DNA of 5,430 nt, from assembly GCA_019348265.1 (NCBI GenBank), contig JAHWJV010000260.1, forward strand, positions 1-5,430, written 5' to 3'. Shown piece after piece: positions 1-5,104 of the stretch. The first letter of the stretch is position 1, and each line of letters starts with the position of its first letter. The translations under genes were made by a program, and so were the position numbers. The notes beneath the pieces are model-generated. The model was not told where the DNA came from, did no database searches, and worked only from the letters and a program-made list of their open reading frames with translations. Origin of the DNA: Gemmatimonadota bacterium. Lineage in GTDB: Bacteria; Gemmatimonadota; Gemmatimonadetes; Longimicrobiales; Longimicrobiaceae.

Positions 1-320
1 ATCACGGTTGCCGGCACCTCGACGTCGGTCCCGTAGAACGCGCTCAGCTCCCGCTCCCAGTCCGGACTCTCGAAGGTGATGAAGATGGTGCGGAGCGCGG
101 CGGTGTCGTACAGCGGGGTGCTGGCCGGGTACGACCGGACCTCCGACGGGGTGAGCCGCGCGCCCGGCGAGCCCGGCTGCACGCCTCGTCCGCCGCCGCG
201 CCCGCCGAAGCCGCCTCCGCCGAACTGCGCCGCCGTGCCGGCGGGGAGGAGGAGCGCGAGGGCGAGCGCGCCACCGGTCAGCGCCAGGATGGGGGGCCGT
301 CGCAAAGCCGCTTGTTTCAT
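1..320 (-). CDS. Secreted CotH-kinase-family protein, N-terminal part (cut by left window edge)
   Basis: The 5' part of a leftward gene: 106 codons are visible from the ATG at 318-320, and the frame is open at the window edge. Residues 1-31 form a signal peptide: a basic start (MKQAALRR), a hydrophobic core at 11-26 and a likely cleavage after the A30-A31 pair, before Q32. A glycine/arginine-rich linker (about 33-47) follows. Residues 70-106 then match the start of the CotH domain: PLYDTAALRTIFITFESPDW, then ELSAFYGTDVEVPATV. In known relatives this is followed by the structured kinase-like fold. CotH of Bacillus spores phosphorylates the coat protein CotB; bacterial secreted homologues mostly lack known substrates. 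The catalytic region lies outside the window, so kinase activity cannot be judged. GAGG at 326-329, five bases before the ATG, supports the start. The gene is divergent from the GHL10 gene. Family call is from recognised motif pattern, not a search. Confidence 0.75.
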   Translation of the reverse strand, partial: MKQAALRRPPILALTGGALALALLLPAGTAAQFGGGGFGGRGGGRGVQPGSPGARLTPSEVRSYPASTPLYDTAALRTIFITFESPDWERELSAFYGTDVEVPATV

Positions 321-403
321 CGGTGCCTCAGCGCACGTGGAGCGTTTGTGAGTGTGATGCACTACGGGCGGGCGGGCGGAGAGTAGAGGACCCCGCTCGC
401 TTC

Positions 404-412
404 ATTATACCA
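404..412 (-). promoter_or_regulatory. Extended -10 promoter element for the CotH-family gene
   Basis: Read on the minus strand, this is TGGTATAAT, an exact match to the extended -10 consensus TGnTATAAT, in otherwise very G+C-rich DNA. The start of transcription would fall near 397, about 77 bases upstream of the ATG at 320. No good TTGACA-like -35 hexamer sits 16-18 bases upstream, which fits an extended -10 promoter or an activator-dependent one. Function is inferred from sequence only. Confidence 0.5.
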
Positions 413-415
413 TCT

Positions 416-443
416 GTACCCCGTATCTGTTGGGCTGGGGTAT
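416..443. repeat. Inverted repeat over the -35 region of the minus-strand promoter
   Basis: Half-sites TACCCC (417-422) and GGGGTA (437-442) form a perfect inverted repeat, extended by a G/T pair at 416 and 443. The half-sites start 20 bases apart, about two helical turns, so both would face the same side of the helix. The repeat starts four bases upstream of the extended -10 element and covers the place where the -35 would be. This is a typical position for an operator or activator site. No regulator is identified, and short inverted repeats also arise by chance. Confidence 0.3.
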
Positions 444-481
444 CGCGTCGACGGCGCGACGAAACTATTCTCCCACCCCCC

Positions 482-494
482 GGTGTACCACACC
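482..494. repeat. Short perfect inverted repeat GGTGT-ACC-ACACC
   Basis: Five-base arms with a three-base centre, in the divergent intergenic region beside an A6 tract (500-505). It could be half of a binding site or a small hairpin. Nothing else supports a function. Confidence 0.2.
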
Positions 495-499
495 AGTAG

Positions 500-535
500 A
501 AAAAAGGCGGGCGGCTGCCATCCGCGCGGCCGCCC
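500..535 (-). terminator. Intrinsic-terminator-like hairpin with T6, minus strand
   Basis: Positions 509-518 and 526-535 pair over ten base pairs (one G-T wobble) around a seven-base loop. On the minus strand the stem is followed by GCC and then six T residues (A6 at 500-505 on the plus strand), the layout of a Rho-independent terminator. It would stop leftward transcripts before they reach the CotH-gene promoter at 404-412. On the plus strand the same DNA would be a strong hairpin in the GHL10 leader, 36 bases ahead of its GTG start. The three-base gap between stem and T-run makes it somewhat less than ideal. Confidence 0.45.
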
Positions 536-571
536 CTCTGCGCCCCTGACCATGCAGCCAGAGCCAGAGAC

Positions 572-2167
572 GTGAGAGGGATCAAGATCACCACCGCGGT
601 ACGCCGCGCCCGGATAACCCTGCTCGCCGCCGCCCTCACGGTGAGCGGCGGCTGCGGCCAGACGCCCGCCAGGCTGATCTCGTTGCCGGCTTCCGCCCTG
701 GACACCGGCGCCGTCGCCATCCTGGGGGAGACACTCCCGACTCCGCACGCCGTACCTGCGGACGTCCCGGAGATCCAGCGAGAGTTCCGCGGCGTGTGGA
801 TCGCCGCGGTCGGCAACATGGACTGGCCGTCGCGGCCCGGGCTTCCGCCCGAGGTACAGCGCGCCGAGCTCCTCGTAATGCTGGCCCGCGCGGTCAGCCT
901 CGGGCTCAACGCGGTGATCCTGCAGGTGCGTCCCGCCGGGGACGCGCTATACGCCTCGCCCTACGAGCCCTGGTCCGAGTACCTGAACGGCCAGAGGGGG
1001 CGGGCGCCGAGTCCCCATTACGACCCGCTGGATTTCGCGGTTCGCGAGGCCCAACGCCGCGGCCTCGAGCTGCACGCCTGGTTCAACCCCTTCCGGGCCC
1101 GCGATCCCACCGCCAGGGGGAGCGCATCGCCCGACCACTTCACGCGCGTCCATCCCGGGCTCGTGCGCCGCTACGGCTCCTACCTCTGGATGGAGCCGAG
1201 CGAGCCCGCCGTGCACGACCAGGCGATCAAGGTGATCCTGGACGTGGCGCGCCGCTACGACGTCGACGGCATCCACATCGACGACTACTTCTACCCGTAC
1301 CGCGTGAACGACTCCGGCGGCAGGACGATCCCCTTTCCGGACGACGAGAACTACGAGCGCTATCGCCGCAGCGGCGGTACGCTGGGCCGTAGCGACTGGC
1401 GCCGCTCGAACGTAGACCGGTTCGTGGAGCGGCTGTACGGTGAGCTCAAGGGCGTGCGCCCGCACGTCAAGTTCGGCATCAGCCCGTTCGGCATCTGGAG
1501 GCCCGGCTACCCGGCTCAGATCCAGGGCCTCGACGCGTACGAGGAGATTTACGCCGACGCACGGAAGTGGCTGAACAACGGCTGGCTCGACTACTTCGTT
1601 CCCCAGCTGTACTGGCCGGTGAACCAGCGCCCGCAGGCTTTCCCCGTCCTGCTCGACTGGTGGGTGGGGCAGAACTCGCGCGGACGGCACATCTGGCCCG
1701 GCAGCTTCAGCGATCGCGTGTCGGAGGGTAGATGGCCGGCCAGTGAGATCGTCAACCAGGTGGACGTGACGCGTCAGAACCCCGGCGCAAGCGGGAACGT
1801 CTTCTTCCGCATGCGGAGCCTCATGTCCACGCGTAATGGGCTGTACGAAAGCCTATCGCGCGCGCCCTACAACGGCGCGGCGCTGGTGCCTGCATCCCCG
1901 TGGCTGAGCACCGTCGCTCCCCCTCGTCCGCGGGCCGCGATCCAGCTCACGACCCCCGGACGGATTACGATTGCGGTGGCGCCGGGCGGAGCGGAGGAGG
2001 TGTTCCTGTGGACCGTTCGCTCGCGCTCACCGCAGGGTTGGCGCTCGGAGGTCGTGCCCGGCTGGAAACGCGAGCTGACTCTGACCGGGACAGCGGACCC
2101 GATCGTCATCACCGCGGTGGGCCGGACCGGCAACGAAAGCGAGCCGGTCGTGCTCAGAAGCGAGTAG
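572..2167 (+). CDS. Exported GHL10-family glycoside hydrolase-like protein (YngK/DigH type)
   Basis: A 531-residue protein with a GTG start. Residues 1-28 are an export signal: basic start, hydrophobic core near 16-23, then SGGC. C28 could be lipidated, but serine at -3 makes a poor lipobox. The GHL10 domain (PF02638 type) spans about 70-375, with FRGVW (72-76), LQVRP (117-121), LHAWFNPFRA (167-176), DGIHIDDYFYPY (232-243), SPFGIW (304-309) and PQLYW (344-348). D237 and D238 are the likely catalytic acids on the barrel. Residues about 450-529 look like a small beta-sandwich tail. Relatives include E. coli DigH (formerly YddW), which cleaves denuded peptidoglycan glycan strands, so cell-wall glycan cleavage outside the inner membrane is the best guess; the substrate here is unproven. 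No good ribosome binding site precedes the GTG, but later starts would remove the signal peptide. Probably co-transcribed with the membrane protein downstream. Confidence 0.88.
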   Translation: MRGIKITTAVRRARITLLAAALTVSGGCGQTPARLISLPASALDTGAVAILGETLPTPHAVPADVPEIQREFRGVWIAAVGNMDWPSRPGLPPEVQRAELLVMLARAVSLGLNAVILQVRPAGDALYASPYEPWSEYLNGQRGRAPSPHYDPLDFAVREAQRRGLELHAWFNPFRARDPTARGSASPDHFTRVHPGLVRRYGSYLWMEPSEPAVHDQAIKVILDVARRYDVDGIHIDDYFYPYRVNDSGGRTIPFPDDENYERYRRSGGTLGRSDWRRSNVDRFVERLYGELKGVRPHVKFGISPFGIWRPGYPAQIQGLDAYEEIYADARKWLNNGWLDYFVPQLYWPVNQRPQAFPVLLDWWVGQNSRGRHIWPGSFSDRVSEGRWPASEIVNQVDVTRQNPGASGNVFFRMRSLMSTRNGLYESLSRAPYNGAALVPASPWLSTVAPPRPRAAIQLTTPGRITIAVAPGGAEEVFLWTVRSRSPQGWRSEVVPGWKRELTLTGTADPIVITAVGRTGNESEPVVLRSE

Positions 2168-2244
2168 GGGGCCATGAAGGAGGAACGCTCGCTCGCGCGG
2201 ACGACCGCGAGCAGTCGGATGGGACTCCAGCGGCGAGGTCCGGG

Positions 2245-2730
2245 GTGCGTGGCCGCCCGATGATCAGCGCCACGGCACCGGACGCCGAGGAGAGGCCGGA
2301 AGGGACGGGCGGGACCCTCCGACGCATCCTGCTCGCGCTGGTTCATGTCGGCACGCTGGGGCTGCTCGCGGAGCTCTACCTGCTCGATCATACCGGGTCG
2401 CTCACGCAGTGGATTCCGTTCCTCTGCCTGCTACCGGGGCTCGCCAGCGCCGCCTCGGTCGCGCTGGAGCCCAGTCCCATTCGCCTGCGTGTCTTCCGCG
2501 GCCTGATGGTGGGGTTCGTGGCGGCCGGCCTGCTCGGCCTCATCCTCCACTTCAAAGGGAACATGGAGTTCGAGCTGGAGCGGAACTCGTCGCTCGGCGG
2601 CCTGGGCCTGGTCTGGGAGTCCCTCCGTGGAGCCACGCCGACGCTGGCTCCGGGCGCCCTGCTACAGCTTGGCCTCGTGGGGCTGGCGTACACCTTCAGG
2701 CACCCGCGATTGCGCTCCGCCGTGAAGTAG
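2245..2730 (+). CDS. Small multi-pass membrane protein of unknown function
   Basis: The reading frame ends at TAG 2728-2730. I place the start at GTG 2245 because GAGG at 2235-2238 lies six bases upstream (161 residues). ATG 2260 is the alternative (156 residues) and has no visible ribosome binding site. Counting from the ATG, hydrophobic segments lie near 24-42, 50-69, 80-100 and 128-146, giving four likely membrane helices. The loop between helices three and four holds FKGNMEFELERNSSLGG and then ATPTLAPG. This hydrophilic stretch looks conserved-protein-like and may be the functional part. I recall similar unnamed proteins with a GNMEFELE-type loop, but assign no function. It lies 77 bases after the GHL10 gene on the same strand, so it may join that operon. 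The real gene is supported by strong third-position G/C and well-formed helices. Confidence 0.72.
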   Translation: MRGRPMISATAPDAEERPEGTGGTLRRILLALVHVGTLGLLAELYLLDHTGSLTQWIPFLCLLPGLASAASVALEPSPIRLRVFRGLMVGFVAAGLLGLILHFKGNMEFELERNSSLGGLGLVWESLRGATPTLAPGALLQLGLVGLAYTFRHPRLRSAVK

Positions 2731-3046
2731 GCACGTTTGAAAGCGACGGAAACGGTAGTCGAGTATACCGGCCTCGGCCACCGGTTGTCACCGCGACGCC
2801 CGCTCCGTAGCGGCGCGACGGCCCGCGGGTGATCGGAGGTAGCAGTGAGCTGCCGCTGCTGCCGGTAACGGGTCCGTCTTAGCTTCAACGGTTACGGCCC
2901 TCCGGGCTGCGACACGGCGTCGGCTCCAGACCCAGCCGCTGCGCAGGATGCGGTTGCCCTCCGCCTGGCGCGCCGGATATCTTTCGGAGAGGGTGTCGGC
3001 CGCCAGTCGTGACCACCTTTTTCGCTTCCCGTTGGGGGCTCTCCGC
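2731..3046. other. Intergenic stretch with hairpins, no convincing gene
   Basis: About 316 bases between the two membrane-protein genes. Visible structures are ACCGG/CCGGT (2767-2785), CCGCT-CCGT-AGCGG (2800-2813), and an eight-pair hairpin GGTAGCAG/CTGCTGCC with one wobble and a ten-base loop (2838-2863). None is followed by a T-run, so none is a standard intrinsic terminator; transcription may end by Rho, or these may be chance structures in G+C-rich DNA. The frame of the downstream gene is open back to an ATG at 2948, but that ATG has AGG directly against it and no properly spaced ribosome binding site. A possible promoter lies downstream of it, so I leave this part non-coding. Confidence 0.45.
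2954..2983 (+). promoter_or_regulatory. Weak sigma70-like promoter candidate
   Basis: TTGCCC (2954-2959) and TATCTT (2978-2983), 18 bases apart, each match the -35 and -10 consensus at four of six positions. The predicted start near 2990 lies about 57 bases before the ATG at 3047. If real, it rules out the longer ATG 2948 start for that gene. A match of this quality is expected by chance now and then. Confidence 0.25.
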
Positions 3047-3451
3047 ATGCTCGCTGGTTGGCACTCCGAGGTTTCACGCTCCGCCGTGCCGACGCACCTT
3101 GCGCGGCTTCGCGACCGTCGCGGCATCATCGTACTCGGGCCGCTGATCGCCTTCGTCGTTCTGCTGGTGATCATGGTCGTGGCCGGGAAGATTCTCTACC
3201 CGAAGCCGCGCGGCACGTACGTGACGCCGCCGGCCCCGGAGCTGAATTACGTCGTCTCCCCTACCGAGGTGTACTCGGGTGAGCGACTCGCCAGGCGCCT
3301 GCGGCCCGGAGATGCGGTTTGGGTCGTTCGCCTGGACAATGGGGCGGCGGTGGTCTTTCGCGATCAGAGCGGGCGCGAGGTGATCGGGGTCACCGCCGGG
3401 CTCCTCGAATCGAGTCGCCCGCGGGCCAGAGGGTCCAGCCAGGGGTCCTGA
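3047..3451 (+). CDS. Single-pass membrane protein of unknown function
   Basis: A 134-residue product from ATG 3047, which has a G-rich GGGGG tract (3034-3038) eight bases upstream as a possible ribosome binding site. Alternatives are ATG 2948 (167 residues) and GTG 3086 (121 residues). Residues about 26-48 (GIIVLGPLIAFVVLLVIMVV) form one strong membrane helix. Arginines at 20, 22, 24 and 25 before it predict the N-terminus inside and the remaining 80 or so residues outside. The outer part has a proline-rich linker (52-65) and then short strand-like segments such as AVWVVRLDN and AAVVFRDQSG, suggesting a small beta-rich domain. The end (RPRARGSSQGS) is basic and probably disordered. No family is recognised. 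The gene precedes the two-component module on the same strand, but 153 bases separate it from the next gene, so shared transcription is uncertain. Confidence 0.6.
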   Translation: MLAGWHSEVSRSAVPTHLARLRDRRGIIVLGPLIAFVVLLVIMVVAGKILYPKPRGTYVTPPAPELNYVVSPTEVYSGERLARRLRPGDAVWVVRLDNGAAVVFRDQSGREVIGVTAGLLESSRPRARGSSQGS

Positions 3452-3462
3452 CTCGACCGGCA

Positions 3463-3478
3463 TGGCACCCCTCGTGCG
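3463..3478 (+). promoter_or_regulatory. Sigma54-like -24/-12 promoter candidate
   Basis: TGGCAC (3463-3468), five bases, then GTGCG. The invariant GG (3464-3465) and GC (3476-3477) are separated by exactly ten bases, as sigma54 promoters require; the first T of the -12 TTGC is replaced by G. A transcript would begin near 3489 and carry the hairpins described below ahead of the small-protein gene. The regulator at 5101 is of a type that often activates sigma54 promoters, which makes autoregulation possible. The match is imperfect, and the TGGCAC motif occurs elsewhere in this window without the rest. Confidence 0.28.
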
Positions 3479-3515
3479 GGACCGACGCTCGCCCCGCAAC
3501 CGACGATGCAGCGGA

Positions 3516-3531
3516 CCGCGAGAGATCGCGG
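3516..3531 (+). repeat. Perfect hairpin with GAGA (GNRA-type) tetraloop
   Basis: CCGCGA (3516-3521) pairs exactly with TCGCGG (3526-3531) around GAGA. GNRA loops stabilise RNA hairpins and dock to receptors, so this could be a folded element of the leader of the small-protein gene. No known riboswitch class is recognised. Confidence 0.35.
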
Positions 3532-3555
3532 CATCGCGGCGTATAGACGGCCGAA

Positions 3556-3575
3556 CGGCAGGGTGGGTCCTGCCG
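3556..3575 (+). repeat. Perfect seven-pair hairpin ahead of the ribosome binding site
   Basis: CGGCAGG (3556-3562) pairs with CCTGCCG (3569-3575) around GTGGGT. A weaker AGAG/CTCT hairpin (3577-3590) follows at once and ends four bases before the GAGGAGGG ribosome binding site. There is no T-run, so it is not an intrinsic terminator. A role in mRNA stability or translation control is possible but not shown. Confidence 0.35.
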
Positions 3576-3593
3576 AAGAGCAGCAACTCTGAC

Positions 3594-3601
3594 GAGGAGG
3601 G
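3594..3601 (+). promoter_or_regulatory. Strong ribosome binding site of the 72-residue protein
   Basis: GAGGAGGG is followed after three bases by ATG 3605. It is the strongest Shine-Dalgarno match to a start codon in the window and is the main reason for accepting the short gene after it. Confidence 0.7.
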
Positions 3602-3604
3602 ACC

Positions 3605-3823
3605 ATGAACAAGCCGATCAGCAAGCACGCGCTCCGGAGGGCAATGGAAAAGGTGAACGCCGAAGGGCTGATCCAGTGTTCGGAGCCGATCGGGACGGTG
3701 GTCGATCGCGTGTGGCACGAGGTCGAGAAGGCTACCTTCAACGGCGTTCGCAAGCGGCCGGTTTCGCGTACCGCCAGCCGCGTTGCCCCGCTCCTCGAAT
3801 CACCCGAGGCGGAGCTTCCCTGA
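3605..3823 (+). CDS. 72-residue soluble protein of unknown function upstream of the kinase
   Basis: The ATG is fixed by the strong GAGGAGGG ribosome binding site just upstream, and codons show marked G/C bias at third positions, so I accept it as a real gene. The product has no signal peptide or membrane helix. Residues about 6-20 (SKHALRRAMEKVNAEG) and 28-44 (IGTVVDRVWHEVEKATF) look like two amphipathic helices, joined by a short turn containing the only cysteine (C25). A basic stretch (VRKRPVSR) and a loose acidic tail follow. I recognise no family. The kinase gene begins 24 bases after its stop, in the same reading frame, so the two are probably in one operon and the kinase may depend on ribosomes finishing this gene. 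It may be a small regulator or partner of the two-component system, but only position suggests this. Confidence 0.65.
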   Translation: MNKPISKHALRRAMEKVNAEGLIQCSEPIGTVVDRVWHEVEKATFNGVRKRPVSRTASRVAPLLESPEAELP

Positions 3824-3847
3824 GCGGCCGAACGATCCGTCGCTCGC

Positions 3848-5104
3848 TTGCCTAGCCCGGGCGAGCCCGCGCGGGAGCACCGGGAGGCCGGTGGCTCCCT
3901 CCGCTGGGAGCTCCTCTTCAACCTCGCCGTCCTTTCCGCCGCCGCCCTGCTGCTGGCGCTCGGGGCGGCGAGCGTGCTACGGTTCTCGTCCGTTTCGCCC
4001 GGCCGGTCCACCGCGATCCTGGTGCTGCTGGTCGTCATCGACCTCGCCATATTCCTCGCGCTCGGGGCATTTCTGATCCACCGCCTCGTGCTCCGCCCCC
4101 TCGCAGAAGCGAGCGCCGTCGCGGAGGCGATCGCGCAGGGTGATTACGAGCGGCGCCTCCCGCCCGGCGAGACGCGGGAGATCGCCACCCTGTCGGAGAC
4201 CTTCAACCGGCTCACCGACCAGCTGCTGCAGAACCAGGCGCGGCTCGCCGAGAACGTCCGCTCGCTCGACGAGACGAACCGCCGACTGGGTGACACCCAG
4301 CGCGAGCTGATCCAGGTGGAGAAGATGGCCTCCCTCGGCCGCCTGGCCGCGGGCGTGGCGCACGAGATCGGCAACCCGCTCAGCGCGATCATCGGGTACC
4401 ATTCCATCCTGAGAAAGCGCGGCGGGGACCCGGCGGTGCTGGACGGCATCGACCGAGAGGCGCGCCGCATCGACCAGATCGTTCGAGGGCTGCTGGACTA
4501 CGCACGGCCAGGCTATGCGCCGCGTGAGATGGTGGATGTGAACGACTCCATCCGCCGGATCATCGATCTGCTTCGGGTGCAGGGGCGACTGGGTGACGTG
4601 GAGCTCAAGCTCGACCTCGCGCCGGCGGTACCGGGGATCGAGGGGGTGCCGAACCGGATCGACCAGGTTTTCGTCAACCTCTTCTCCAACGCGGTCTCGG
4701 CCATGGGCGGGCAGGGGAAGCTGACGGTCGTGACGCGGGTGGAGCGCTACACGTCGGACCGTCCCGTTCCGGCTCGCCGCGCCGACGACCCGCCCGGGAT
4801 CGACTACTCGCACCTGCGGCGTCTCCGCTTCGGCTCGGTCCGCGACCCCCACGGCCTGGAAGAGAACCGGGAGGTGATCCGCGTCATCGTCAACGACACC
4901 GGTCCGGGGATCCCGCCGGACGCGATCGAATCCGTGTTCGAGCCGTTCTTCTCGACCAAGGCTCCGGGGGAGGGCACCGGGCTCGGCCTTGCGATCGTGG
5001 CCACCACCATCGCGGAGCTCGGTGGCCGCGTCGAGGCCTCGTCCACAACGGGCGGCGGAGCGACTTTCAACCTCTATCTTCCCGTACCCGACAGCGTCAC
5101 ATGA
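3848..5104 (+). CDS. Membrane sensor histidine kinase (HAMP-HisKA-HATPase, NtrB-like)
   Basis: A 418-residue kinase. Two membrane helices (about 20-46 and 55-79) are joined by only some eight residues, so there is no extracytoplasmic sensor domain. A HAMP linker (about 80-132, with RPL at 83-85) and a coiled stretch (128-160) lead to the HisKA domain. Its H-box HEIGNPL has the phospho-accepting H172 and the E173/N176 pair linked to phosphatase activity. The ATPase domain has the N-box (NLFSNA, N281), G1 (NDTGPGI, D350), F-box (FEPFFSTK, 364-371) and G2 (GEGTGLGL, 374-381). About 30-40 extra residues (about 301-341) separate N-box and G1. The start must be TTG 3848: the frame has a stop at 3821-3823 and no ATG or GTG before the first helix. 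No ribosome binding site is visible, suggesting coupling to the upstream gene. The likely partner is the regulator overlapping its stop. Confidence 0.93.
   Translation: MPSPGEPAREHREAGGSLRWELLFNLAVLSAAALLLALGAASVLRFSSVSPGRSTAILVLLVVIDLAIFLALGAFLIHRLVLRPLAEASAVAEAIAQGDYERRLPPGETREIATLSETFNRLTDQLLQNQARLAENVRSLDETNRRLGDTQRELIQVEKMASLGRLAAGVAHEIGNPLSAIIGYHSILRKRGGDPAVLDGIDREARRIDQIVRGLLDYARPGYAPREMVDVNDSIRRIIDLLRVQGRLGDVELKLDLAPAVPGIEGVPNRIDQVFVNLFSNAVSAMGGQGKLTVVTRVERYTSDRPVPARRADDPPGIDYSHLRRLRFGSVRDPHGLEENREVIRVIVNDTGPGIPPDAIESVFEPFFSTKAPGEGTGLGLAIVATTIAELGGRVEASSTTGGGATFNLYLPVPDSVT

Noticed and set aside
552..575. A seven-codon frame (MQPEPET) whose stop overlaps the GTG start of the GHL10 gene.
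   Set aside because: It has no ribosome binding site and is short enough to be chance; it gives no attenuator-like composition.
947..1690. Long open frame on the minus strand, antisense to the GHL10 gene.
   Set aside because: The plus strand encodes a clear GHL10 domain here; long antisense frames are expected opposite G/C-biased codons, and the antisense product shows no recognisable domain.
2838..2863. Eight-pair hairpin considered as an intrinsic terminator after the four-helix membrane protein.
   Set aside because: No T-run follows on the plus strand and it is more than 100 bases from the stop; kept only as an intergenic structure.
2948..3046. Extension of the single-pass membrane protein back to ATG 2948.
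   Set aside because: AGG abuts the ATG with no spacer, the extra 33 residues look like unselected translation, and a promoter-like pair lies downstream of that ATG. It cannot be fully excluded.
3059..3074. A second TGGCAC motif that could be a sigma54 -24 element.
   Set aside because: The GC required ten bases after the GG is absent (TT instead), and it lies inside the coding region of the single-pass membrane protein.
3400..3801. A 12-base direct repeat, GCTCCTCGAATC, at 3400-3411 and 3790-3801, encoding LLES near the end of two different small proteins.
   Set aside because: About one repeated 12-mer is expected by chance in a window of this size, and the flanks and protein contexts are unrelated.
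3977..4852. Long open frame on the minus strand, antisense to the histidine kinase.
   Set aside because: All kinase boxes are on the plus strand in the right order; this frame is a composition artefact.
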